64,000 bases of DNA from Streptomyces glaucescens (GTDB lineage Bacteria; Actinomycetota; Actinomycetes; Streptomycetales; Streptomycetaceae), in assembly GCF_000761215.1 (NCBI RefSeq), contig NZ_CP009438.1:3086001-3150000 (forward strand). Reading direction: 5' to 3'. The position numbers were made by a program, and so were the translations under genes. Positions 10,026 to 18,480 of this stretch are shown in pieces. The notes beneath the pieces were generated by a model, which was given only the letters and a program-made list of their open reading frames with translations, searched no databases and was not told the DNA's origin. Within the stretch, counting starts at the first letter, position 1, and each line of letters opens with the position of its first letter.

Positions 10026-11411
10026 ATGCACATCAGGAGCAGCAGCCGGACGACGACACGGAGGGCGGCGCGGTCCGCCGCAGCCCTTCTCGCGGGAGCG
10101 CTCACGCTCTCGCTCGCCGCCTGCGGAGGCGACGACGACAAGGACAGCCCGACGGAAGGCGCGAGCGGCGACGCCGAGACCACCGCCACGGTGAAGCTTC
10201 CCCGGCTGGACGGCGAGTCCCTGGAGGTCGCCGCCGTCTGGACCGGGCCGGAGCAGGCCAACTTCAAGAAGGTGCTCGCGGAGTTCGAGAAGCGCACCGG
10301 CGCGAAGGTCACCTTCGTCCCGGCGCAGGACCCGATCATCAACTTCCTCGGCTCGAAGATCGCGGGCGGTCAGCCGCCGGACGTCGCGATGCTCCCGCAG
10401 CCGGGCGCGATCAGGCAGGCCGTGGAGAAGGGCTGGGCGAAGCCGCTGGGCGCCGAGGCGCAGGCCGAGCTGAAGAAGAACTTCTCGCAGGGCTGGCAGG
10501 ACATCGGCGCGGTCGACGGCAAGCCGTACGGCGTCTACTACAAGGCCGCCAACAAGTCCCTGATCTGGTACAACGCGCAGGTCTTCGAGAACGCGGGCGC
10601 CGAGGAGCCGAAGACCTGGGAGGACCTGCTCACCACCGCGCAGACGGTCTACGACTCCGGGGTGACGCCGTTCTCCGTCGGCGGCGCGGACGGCTGGACG
10701 CTCACCGACTGGTTCGAGAACGTGTACCTCTCCCAGGCCGGCCCGGAGAAGTACGACCAGCTGGCCAAGCACGAGATCAAGTGGACGGACCCCTCCGTGA
10801 AGGAGGCGCTGACCACGCTGGCGCAGATCTGGGGCAAGCAGGACTACCTGGCGGGCGGTGCGAGCGGCGCGCTGCAGACCGAGTTCCCGGCCTCCGTCAC
10901 GCAGACCTTCACCGGCGGCGACCAGCCGAAGGCGGGCATGGTCTACGAGGGCGACTTCGTGCAGGTGAACATCGCGGAGACCGACGCGAAGGTGGGCACG
11001 GACGCGAAGGTGTTCCCGTTCCCGGCGGTCGGCGACTCGGCGCCCGTGGTCTCCGGCGGCGACGCGGCGGTGATCCTGGAGGACTCCAAGGCGGCGCAGG
11101 CCCTGGCCACCTTCCTGGCGTCCCCGGACGCGGCGACGGTCCAGGCGGGGCTCGGCGGCTACCTCTCGCCGAACAAGAACGTGGACCCGAAGGCGTATCC
11201 GAACGCGGTGCAGCAGGAGATGGCGAAGGCACTGATCGCGGCCGGCGACGACTTCCGCTTCGACATGTCCGACCAGGCCCCGCAGGCCTTCGGCGGCACG
11301 CCCGGCAAGGGTGAGTGGAAGGCGTTGCAGGACTTCCTGAAGAACCCGAAGGACATCGCGGGCACCCAGCGCAGGCTGGAGGCCGACGCGGCCGCGGCGT
11401 ACGGGAACTGA
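10026..11411 (+). CDS. Carbohydrate ABC transporter substrate-binding lipoprotein
   Basis: Extracytoplasmic solute-binding protein of 461 residues that delivers a sugar to the permeases encoded next to it. The N-terminus has Arg-Arg pairs, a hydrophobic segment and a lipobox LSLAAC with lipidated Cys33, followed by an acidic linker. The body resembles family 1 sugar-binding proteins of the alpha-glucoside (AglE) branch, with a KLPRLDGESLEVAAVW start and a GDFVQ-type binding region. A GTG directly before the ATG is an alternative start. The stop lies only 7 bases before the first permease gene. The substrate is not readable from sequence; an alpha-glucoside is the best guess from the permease type. 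Confidence 0.88.
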   Translation: MHIRSSSRTTTRRAARSAAALLAGALTLSLAACGGDDDKDSPTEGASGDAETTATVKLPRLDGESLEVAAVWTGPEQANFKKVLAEFEKRTGAKVTFVPAQDPIINFLGSKIAGGQPPDVAMLPQPGAIRQAVEKGWAKPLGAEAQAELKKNFSQGWQDIGAVDGKPYGVYYKAANKSLIWYNAQVFENAGAEEPKTWEDLLTTAQTVYDSGVTPFSVGGADGWTLTDWFENVYLSQAGPEKYDQLAKHEIKWTDPSVKEALTTLAQIWGKQDYLAGGASGALQTEFPASVTQTFTGGDQPKAGMVYEGDFVQVNIAETDAKVGTDAKVFPFPAVGDSAPVVSGGDAAVILEDSKAAQALATFLASPDAATVQAGLGGYLSPNKNVDPKAYPNAVQQEMAKALIAAGDDFRFDMSDQAPQAFGGTPGKGEWKALQDFLKNPKDIAGTQRRLEADAAAAYGN

Positions 11412-11418
11412 GCCGGCG

Positions 11419-12768
11419 ATGACGTCGCCGGCACCCTCGGCGGAGGTCCCCGGGACCTCCGCCGCTCCCCCCAGGCGCAAGAGCGTGACCGGCACCCGCA
11501 CCACCGTCGCGGCGCTGTTCCTGCTGCCCGCGCTGGTGCTGCTCGGGGCGCTCGTGGTCTACCCGATCGGGTACTCGGTCGTCCGCAGTTTCTACGACCA
11601 GTCCGGCGACGGCTTCGCCGGATTCGACAACTACCGGGCCCTGTTCACCGACGACGGCATCCGCACCGCGCTGAAGAACAACATCGTCTGGGTGGTGTTC
11701 GCGCCGACCGTCGCGACCGCGCTCGGGCTGATCTTCGCGGTGCTCACCGAACGGGTGCGCTGGGGCACCGCGTTCAAGCTGGTCGTCTTCATGCCGATGG
11801 CGATCTCGATGCTCGCCGCGGGCATCATCTTCCGGCTGGTGTACGACCAGGACCCGGACAAGGGCGTGGCGAACGCGGTGTGGGTGGGCGTGCACGACAC
11901 GTTCGCGCAGTCGTCGGCCTTCCCGAAGGCCCATCCGGGGCGGGAGTCGCCCCTGGAACCGGCGGGCGGGGGCGCGTTCATCACGAAGGAACCGGTCCGC
12001 GCGGGTGAGCCGGTGACGCTGCCGCTGGTGGGGGTGGCGCCGGACCTGATGCCCGACGACGCGCGGCCCGCCGCGAAGCCACCGGCGGAGCCGGGCGAGA
12101 TCACCGGCACCACCTGGCAGGACTTCACCCGCGGCGAGGGCGTGGGCACCCTCGGCGCGCCGGACCCGTCCGAGTTCGGCTACCCGGGGATGCGGATCGA
12201 GGCGGTGAAGGACGGCGAGGTGGTCGCCTCCACCACGGCCGCCGACGACGGCACCTTCACCCTGCCCGCCTCCGCGGAGGGGGCGCTGCTGCGGCTGCCC
12301 GCCGACAACTTCAAGGAGCCGTACAACGGCCTGGACTGGCTGGGCCCGTCGCTCGTGACCCCCGCCATCATCGGCTCGTACATCTGGATGTGGGCGGGTT
12401 TCGCGATGGTGCTGATCGCGGCCGGTCTCGCCGGGGTGCCCCGGGAGCTGCTGGAGGCGGCGCGGGTGGACGGCGCCAGTGAGTGGCAGGTGTTCCGCCG
12501 GGTCACCGTGCCGCTGCTCGCGCCGGTGCTCGCGGTCGTCACCGTCACCCTGATGATCAACGTGCTGAAGGTGTTCGACCTGGTCTTCATCATCGCCCCG
12601 GGCTCCTCGCAGGACGACGCGAACGTGCTCGCCCTGGAGCTGTACCGCAAGGGCTTCGCCGAGGACCAGCCGGGCATCGCGAGCGCGATCGCGGTGTTCC
12701 TGCTGCTGCTGGTGATCCCGGTGATGTGGTTCAACGTCCGGCGGCTCAGGCGGGAGGTACGGCGATGA
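11419..12768 (+). CDS. Sugar ABC transporter permease with large extracytoplasmic insertion (AglF/MalF type)
   Basis: Inner-membrane permease subunit of 449 residues. A first helix (about residues 31-53) and two further helices precede an insertion of some 130 residues (about 155-290) that is hydrophilic and rich in Pro, Gly, Glu and Thr, predicted to face outside. Its last part (PGMRIEAVKDGEVVASTT) reads like a small beta-sandwich domain. The remaining helices carry the EAA loop EAARVDGASEWQVF near residue 345, which docks the ATPase. Such an insertion is known in alpha-glucoside permeases. The ATG start follows the binding-protein stop closely, and the gene overlaps the second permease by 4 bases. 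Confidence 0.88.
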   Translation: MTSPAPSAEVPGTSAAPPRRKSVTGTRTTVAALFLLPALVLLGALVVYPIGYSVVRSFYDQSGDGFAGFDNYRALFTDDGIRTALKNNIVWVVFAPTVATALGLIFAVLTERVRWGTAFKLVVFMPMAISMLAAGIIFRLVYDQDPDKGVANAVWVGVHDTFAQSSAFPKAHPGRESPLEPAGGGAFITKEPVRAGEPVTLPLVGVAPDLMPDDARPAAKPPAEPGEITGTTWQDFTRGEGVGTLGAPDPSEFGYPGMRIEAVKDGEVVASTTAADDGTFTLPASAEGALLRLPADNFKEPYNGLDWLGPSLVTPAIIGSYIWMWAGFAMVLIAAGLAGVPRELLEAARVDGASEWQVFRRVTVPLLAPVLAVVTVTLMINVLKVFDLVFIIAPGSSQDDANVLALELYRKGFAEDQPGIASAIAVFLLLLVIPVMWFNVRRLRREVRR

Positions 12769-13640
12769 CGAAGCTGTCCGCACAGCCGAGGCGGTCGCCG
12801 GCCGCGTGGGCGGTCGAGAAGCTGAGCGGCGGCGCGGTGCGGGTCTTCCTGATCGTGGTGGGCCTGTTCTGGCTGGTGCCGACCGTCGGCCTGCTGCTGT
12901 CCTCGCTGCGCAGCACCCGGGACATGAACGAGAGCGGCTGGTGGACGGTGTTCACCGAGCCCGCCCGGCTCACCGTCGACAGCTACGAGAAGCTGCTGGA
13001 GAACGGCGACATCACCGACTCCCTCGTCAACACGGTGCTGATCACCGTCCCGGCGACCGTGCTGGTGGTGGTGATCGGCGCGCTGGCGGGCTACGCGTTC
13101 GCGTGGATGGAGTTCCCGGGCCGCGACTGGTGGTTCCTGGCCGTGGTGGGCCTGCTGGTGGTGCCGGTGCAGGTGGCGCTGATCCCGATCGCCGAACTGT
13201 TCGGCAGCATCGGCCTGTTCGGTTCCATCCTGGGGGTGATCCTGTTCCACGTCGGGTTCGGGCTGCCGTTCGCGGTGTTCCTGCTGCGAAACTTCTTCGC
13301 GGAGATCCCCCGTGAGCTGCTGGAGGCGGCCCGCCTCGACGGGGCGGGTGAACTGCGGCTGTTCGCGCGGGTGGTGATGCCGCTGGGCGGGCCCGCCATC
13401 GCGAGCCTCGGCATCTTCCAGTTCCTGTGGGTGTGGAACGACATGCTGGTGGCGCTGGTGTTCACGGACGCCGGCAGCCAGCCGATCACGGTCGCGCTCC
13501 AGACGCAGGTGCGGCAGTTCGGCAACAACATCGACGTGCTGGCACCCGGTGCGTTCATCTCGATGGTGGTGCCGCTGGCGGTGTTCTTCGCGTTCCAGCG
13601 GCAGTTCGTGTCCGGTGTGATGGCGGGCGCCGTGAAGTGA
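12765..13640 (+). CDS. Sugar ABC transporter permease (MalG type)
   Basis: Second membrane subunit of the importer, 291 residues with six predicted helices and the EAA motif LLEAARLDGAGELRLF. The start is ATG within an ATGA overlap with the preceding gene, so the two are translationally coupled. No ATPase gene follows; in Streptomyces several sugar importers of this class share one ATPase (MsiK) encoded elsewhere, which is likely here too. A strong terminator follows the gene. Confidence 0.9.
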   Translation: MTKLSAQPRRSPAAWAVEKLSGGAVRVFLIVVGLFWLVPTVGLLLSSLRSTRDMNESGWWTVFTEPARLTVDSYEKLLENGDITDSLVNTVLITVPATVLVVVIGALAGYAFAWMEFPGRDWWFLAVVGLLVVPVQVALIPIAELFGSIGLFGSILGVILFHVGFGLPFAVFLLRNFFAEIPRELLEAARLDGAGELRLFARVVMPLGGPAIASLGIFQFLWVWNDMLVALVFTDAGSQPITVALQTQVRQFGNNIDVLAPGAFISMVVPLAVFFAFQRQFVSGVMAGAVK

Positions 13641-13660
13641 CGCCGTAGCACAGCCAGTTC

Positions 13661-13691
13661 AGGGGCGGGCCGGTGTCACCGGCCCGCCCCT
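13661..13691. terminator. Terminator after the sugar ABC transporter operon
   Basis: Fifteen-base complementary arms (13661-13675 and 13677-13691) form a long hairpin 20 bases after the permease stop. It separates the transporter operon from the glycopolymer genes. Confidence 0.8.
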
Positions 13692-13801
13692 CGACGTCCG
13701 CCCCGATTCCCCCACATGCCGTACGGACCGTAACCCCTTCGCGTCCAGGGCCGTTGCCGGGCAGAACGCCCGAGCTGTCCCGCCGACCCTTGGATGCCCC
13801 C

Positions 13802-16117
13802 TTGCCCAGGTTCAGTGTCATCGTCCCCGCGTACCGGGTTCAGGCGTACCTGCACGAGTGCCTGGAATCGGTGCTCACCCAGTCGTACCCCGACCTCGAA
13901 CTGATCGCGGTGGACGACCGCTCACCGGACGCCAGCGGCGAGATCATCGACGAGTTCGCGGCCCGCGACCCGCGTGTGAAGGCCGTCCACCTGGAGCGCA
14001 ACGTCGGTCTCGGTGCCGCCCGCAACGCGGGGATGGCGCAGGCCACCGGTGACTACCTGGTCTTCCTGGACTCCGACGACACCCTCACCCCGGACGCCCT
14101 GCGCGCGGTCGCCGACCGGCTGAAGGAGACCGGTGATCCGGACGTCCTGGTCTACGACTACGCCCGCACGTACTGGACCGGCGAGGCGGTCCGCAACAAG
14201 GCGGCCGGCCGGCTCACCGAGCAGGGCCCGGCGCCGTTCCGGCTGGCGGACCGGCCGGGTCTGCTGGAGTTGCTGATGGTGGCGTGGAACAAGGCGTACC
14301 GGCGGGAGTTCGTGGAGCGGGAGGGCTTCGCCTTCCCGCCCGGCTACTACGAGGACACGCCCTGGACGTACCCGGTGATGCTGGCGGCGGGGACGATCGC
14401 CACCCTCGACCGGGTCTGCGTGCACTACCGGCAGCGCCGCCGGGGCAGCATCCTGTCCACCACCAGCGACCGGCACTTCGACATCTTCGACCAGTACGAC
14501 CGCGTGTTCGCCTACCTCGACGCGCACCCGGACCTGGCGCCGTGGCGCCCGCTGCTGTTCCACCGCATGGTCGACCACCTGACGCTGGTGTACCGCAAGC
14601 CGGACCGGCTGCCGCGCGGCAGCCGCGCCGCGTTCCTGCGCCGGGCCCGCGCCCACTACCGCCGCTACCGCTCCCCCGGGCTCCCCGCGTCCCCCGGCCG
14701 GGAAGGCGCGCCCGTCGGCGCCCAGGTCCCGCCCCGCGTGCGCCTGCGGCACGCGGTCGTCCGGTTCGGCGCGCACCGCACCTTCCGCGCCCTGCACCTG
14801 CTGCTTGCCGCCCGCCGCCGTACCGCACGCCTGGCCCGGCACCTGGCCCGGGCCTGCCGGACCGGCGCGCTGCGGCTGCACTACCGGGTCCAGCGGCTGC
14901 TGCCCCTCCAGGCCGACCGGGCCGTGTTCGCCGCCTCCCGGTACGCCGGGTACGGCGGCAACCCGGGCGCGCTGGAGGCCGCGGTCCGCACCCTCGCCCC
15001 GCACGTGCGCACCGCGTGGATCGCCCGCCCCGAGCACCACCACACGATCCCGCCCGGCACCCGCCGCCTGACCCCGGGCACCGCCGCGTACTGGACGGCC
15101 CTGGCCCGCGCCAGGTACCTGGTGTCCGACGCCGGTCTCGGCGACCGCGCGGTGAAGCGCACCGGGCAGGTCTTCGTGCAGACGCGGCGGGGCACCCCCC
15201 TGAAGCACATGGGCCTCGACCTCCAGGAACGCCCGGCGGCGGCCGGCGGCACGGACTTCGCGCGGCTCCTGGACGACGTCGACACCTGGGACTACGTGCT
15301 GTCCGCCAACCGCCACACCACGCTGACCTGGGAGCGCGTCTACCCGGGCCGGTACGCCACGCTGGAGTACGGCTACCCCCGCAACGACGTCTTCCAGCGG
15401 GCGACCCCGGCGGACGTGGCCCGGCTGCGCGAGTCGCTGGGCGTCCCGGAGGGCTCGGTGGCGATCCTGTACGCGCCGACCCACCGCGACCACCGCCGCA
15501 CCCAGGGCACCGCTCTCGACCTGGAGCGGGTCGTGCGGCGCCTCGGACCGCGGTTCGTCGTCCTGGCCCGCGCCCACGCCCGGCACGGCGGCCCGCTTGT
15601 CGCGAGCGGCGGCCGGGTCGTCGACGTCACCGGCCACCCGAGCGTCGAGTCGCTGTGCCTGGCCTCGGACGTCCTGGTGACCGACTACTCGTCGATCATG
15701 TTCGACTACGCCAACCTGGACCGGCCGATCGTGATCCACAGCCCCGACGACGACTGGGCGGCCTACCGGGCGGCCCGCGGCACCTACTTCGACCTGCGGG
15801 CCTTCCCGCCGGGCCCGGTGGCGCGAAGCGAGGACGAGCTGATCGGCGTCTTCGCCGCCGGCCACTGGCGCGGCTCCCGCTCCAACCGGCTGCGCGCCGC
15901 GTTCCGCGAGCGGTTCTGCCCGTACGACGACGGGCGGGCCGCCGAGCGGGTGGTGCGCCACGTGCTGCTGGGCGAGCCGCCGGAGTCGCTGCCGCCGGTG
16001 ATCCCGCTCGCCGAACGCCGGCCGGTGCCGTCGGCCGCCGCCGAGCGGCCGGGCACCCCGCTGACCAGCGTGCCGCAACCTTCTGGCCCGCTCACCGTCA
16101 CCGACGGACGCCGATGA
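13802..16117 (+). CDS. GT2 glycosyltransferase fused to TagF-like domain lacking the catalytic histidine
   Basis: A 771-residue two-domain enzyme, likely at the inner face of the membrane in wall-polymer assembly. The N-terminal GT2 domain is complete: VDDRSPD, NVGLGAARNAG, DSDD (residues 90-93) and YEDTPW. The C-terminal half is a CDP-glycerol glycerophosphotransferase-like fold with YAPTHRD, RAH and TDYSSIMFDYANLDRPI. In the key HGTPLK motif, however, the His is replaced by Arg463 (codon 15188-15190), so polyol-phosphate transfer is probably lost. The start is taken as TTG at 13802 because the next two paralogues begin MPRFS; the frame is open to 13673 and the ribosome-binding site is weak, so the start is uncertain. 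Confidence 0.82.
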   Translation: MPRFSVIVPAYRVQAYLHECLESVLTQSYPDLELIAVDDRSPDASGEIIDEFAARDPRVKAVHLERNVGLGAARNAGMAQATGDYLVFLDSDDTLTPDALRAVADRLKETGDPDVLVYDYARTYWTGEAVRNKAAGRLTEQGPAPFRLADRPGLLELLMVAWNKAYRREFVEREGFAFPPGYYEDTPWTYPVMLAAGTIATLDRVCVHYRQRRRGSILSTTSDRHFDIFDQYDRVFAYLDAHPDLAPWRPLLFHRMVDHLTLVYRKPDRLPRGSRAAFLRRARAHYRRYRSPGLPASPGREGAPVGAQVPPRVRLRHAVVRFGAHRTFRALHLLLAARRRTARLARHLARACRTGALRLHYRVQRLLPLQADRAVFAASRYAGYGGNPGALEAAVRTLAPHVRTAWIARPEHHHTIPPGTRRLTPGTAAYWTALARARYLVSDAGLGDRAVKRTGQVFVQTRRGTPLKHMGLDLQERPAAAGGTDFARLLDDVDTWDYVLSANRHTTLTWERVYPGRYATLEYGYPRNDVFQRATPADVARLRESLGVPEGSVAILYAPTHRDHRRTQGTALDLERVVRRLGPRFVVLARAHARHGGPLVASGGRVVDVTGHPSVESLCLASDVLVTDYSSIMFDYANLDRPIVIHSPDDDWAAYRAARGTYFDLRAFPPGPVARSEDELIGVFAAGHWRGSRSNRLRAAFRERFCPYDDGRAAERVVRHVLLGEPPESLPPVIPLAERRPVPSAAAERPGTPLTSVPQPSGPLTVTDGRR

Positions 16118-16280
16118 CCGTTGCACCTTCCGGGAGTTCGCATGCCCCGCGGTTCGTCGCGGCCGGCCCCGTCCCGGCCGCCCACGTGGCGGCCCGCGGG
16201 GCGGCCCGGCCGTGTTGCACACGGTCCGCGGCGCGGGCCTCCCGTCCGACCAGGACCGGCACGACCACGGAAAGAGCAGA

Positions 16281-18479
16281 ATGCCCCGCTTCAGCATCAT
16301 CGTCCCGTCCCATGGGGTCGCGGGCCGGCTGGCCCAGGCGCTGGACTCGGTCCTCGCACAGTCCTTCGGCGACTTCGAACTGATCCCGGTGTGCGACGGG
16401 CCCGGCTCCCTGGCGGCGGACGTCGCCGCCGCCCACGCCCGGCGGGACTCCCGGGTGGCGCCGGTCCACTCACCGCCGTCGGCCGGTCTGGCCGGGGCGC
16501 GCGGCGCCGGGATGCGGGCGGCGACCGGCGCGTACCTGCTGTTCCTCGACGGTGACGACATCCTGCTGCCGGGCGCGCTGGCCGCGCTGCACGCGCGCCT
16601 GGCGGACACCGGCGACCCGGACGTCCTGCTCTTCGCCTACGAGCGCGTCCCCTGGTGGGAGGGCGAGCCCACGCAGCCCGCGCAGCCGCTGCTCGCCCGG
16701 GCCCCGTCCGGGGTCTTCCACCCGGACCGCGCGCCGGAGCTGACCGGGGTCCAGTCGCCCGCGTGGGCCGCGGCCTACCGGCGGGCCTTCCTCGCCGAGC
16801 ACGCCGTCTCCTTCCCCGCGGGGCACTTCACGGACATCGGCTTCGGCACGGCGGTGATGGCCCGGGCGGAGCGGGTCGCCGTGCTGCGCGAGAGCGTGGC
16901 ACGGCATCACGTGCGGCGGCAGGGCAACCGGCTGTGCCTGCCCGGCGAGCACCACACGGAACTCCTCGACCAGACCGAACGGGCGCTGGCGCTGGCCCCG
17001 CGGCTGTCCGCGGAGCGGGCGCACGCCCTGTTCGACCAGCTCTTCGCCGCGGTCCTGAAGACCGCCGGGCACCCGCGGCGGCTGCCCGCGCGCCACCGCC
17101 GCGCCTTCTTCCGCCGGGCGGGCCGACTGTACCGGCGCCACCGCCCGGCCGGGCACCGCCCCCCGGGCGGCAGCCTCGGCCTGCAGCACCGGCTGCTCGC
17201 GACGGGCGCGTACCCGGTGTTCCGGCTGCTGCGCGGCGCCAAGGAGGCGGCGGTGCGGGCCGGGGCGCGGCTGCCGCGCCCGCGCGGACTGCGCACCCGG
17301 CTGTTCTACCGCCGCCGGCTGCGCCGCCCGCTGGATCCGAACCTGGCGGTGTTCTGCGCGTACTGGGGGCGCGGCTACGCCTGCAACCCGGCCGCGATCC
17401 ACGCCAAGCTCCGCGAACTGGCCCCGCACATCCGGTCGGTGTTCCTGGTGGAGGCCGGCCAGGCGCACGCCGTGCCGGAGGGCGTCGAGCACGCGGTGAT
17501 CGGCAGCCGCCGCTCCTGGGACGTGCTGGCCCGCGCCACGTACCTGGTGAACAACGCCAACTTCGCCGAGGGCGTGGTCAAGCGCCCCGGCAGCGTGCAC
17601 CTGCAGACGCAGCACGGCACACCGCTGAAGAAGATGGGCGTCGACCAGGCGACGTACCCGGTGGTGGCGGCGCGGACCGGCAGCTTCGCCAAGCTGCTGG
17701 GCCGGGTGGACCGCTGGGACTACAACCTCTCCTCCAACACCCACTCCACGCAGATGTGGGAGCGGGCCTTCCCGGGCTCCTACGAGCACCTGGAGTACGG
17801 CTACCCGCGCAACGACGTGTACTACACGGCGACCGCCGAGGACGTGGTCCGGGTGCGCCGGGAGCTGGGCGTGCCGGAGGGGGCGACGGCCGTGCTCTAC
17901 GCACCCACCCACCGCGACTGGCACACCGGCTTCGAGGCCGGCCTGGACCTGGAGGCGTTCTGCGAGGCGGCCGGGGAGGACGTCGTGGTGCTGCTGCGCG
18001 CCCACTACTTCTACGACCGGGGCCGCACCCGGGCCTCGGGCCGGATCATCGACGTCACCTCGCACCGCTCCTCGGAGGACGTCTGCCTGGCCGCCGACGC
18101 GCTGGTCACCGACTACTCGTCGATCATGTTCGACTACGCCAACCTGGACCGGCCGATCGTCGTGTACGCCGACGACTGGGAGGTCTACCGGGAGACGCGG
18201 GGCGTGTACTTCGACCTGCTGCAGTCCCCGCCGGGACCGGTCGCGCGCACCGCGGAGGAACTGGCGCGGATCTTCCGGGACGGCTCCTGGGCGGGCGGGG
18301 AGTCCGCGCGGCTGCGGGCCGCCTTCCGGGAGCGGTTCTGCGAGTTCGACGACGGGCGCGCCGCCGAGCGGGTGGTGCGCCGGGTCTTCCTCGGCGAGCC
18401 GCCGGAGTCGATCCCCCCGGTGGTCCCGCTCGCCGAACGCGTCCCCGCCCCCGCCGCGACGACCCTCGTCAGGAGCTGA
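16281..18479 (+). CDS. TagF-like glycerophosphotransferase with eroded GT2 domain
   Basis: A 732-residue paralogue of the preceding gene, starting ATG with GGAAAG upstream. The TagF-like half is intact: HGTPLK with His445, YAPTHRDW, RAHYF and TDYSSIMFDYANLDRPI, the residues expected for polymerising or priming a polyol-phosphate chain from a CDP-activated donor. The N-terminal GT2 domain has lost several motifs: VDDRSPD has become VCDGPGS, NVGLGAARNAG has become SAGLAGARGAG and YEDTPW has become FTDIGF, although DGDD keeps the DxD pattern. It lies 163 bases after the first paralogue and 1 base before the third, so the last two are coupled. Confidence 0.85.
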   Translation: MPRFSIIVPSHGVAGRLAQALDSVLAQSFGDFELIPVCDGPGSLAADVAAAHARRDSRVAPVHSPPSAGLAGARGAGMRAATGAYLLFLDGDDILLPGALAALHARLADTGDPDVLLFAYERVPWWEGEPTQPAQPLLARAPSGVFHPDRAPELTGVQSPAWAAAYRRAFLAEHAVSFPAGHFTDIGFGTAVMARAERVAVLRESVARHHVRRQGNRLCLPGEHHTELLDQTERALALAPRLSAERAHALFDQLFAAVLKTAGHPRRLPARHRRAFFRRAGRLYRRHRPAGHRPPGGSLGLQHRLLATGAYPVFRLLRGAKEAAVRAGARLPRPRGLRTRLFYRRRLRRPLDPNLAVFCAYWGRGYACNPAAIHAKLRELAPHIRSVFLVEAGQAHAVPEGVEHAVIGSRRSWDVLARATYLVNNANFAEGVVKRPGSVHLQTQHGTPLKKMGVDQATYPVVAARTGSFAKLLGRVDRWDYNLSSNTHSTQMWERAFPGSYEHLEYGYPRNDVYYTATAEDVVRVRRELGVPEGATAVLYAPTHRDWHTGFEAGLDLEAFCEAAGEDVVVLLRAHYFYDRGRTRASGRIIDVTSHRSSEDVCLAADALVTDYSSIMFDYANLDRPIVVYADDWEVYRETRGVYFDLLQSPPGPVARTAEELARIFRDGSWAGGESARLRAAFRERFCEFDDGRAAERVVRRVFLGEPPESIPPVVPLAERVPAPAATTLVRS

Positions 18480-18480
18480 C

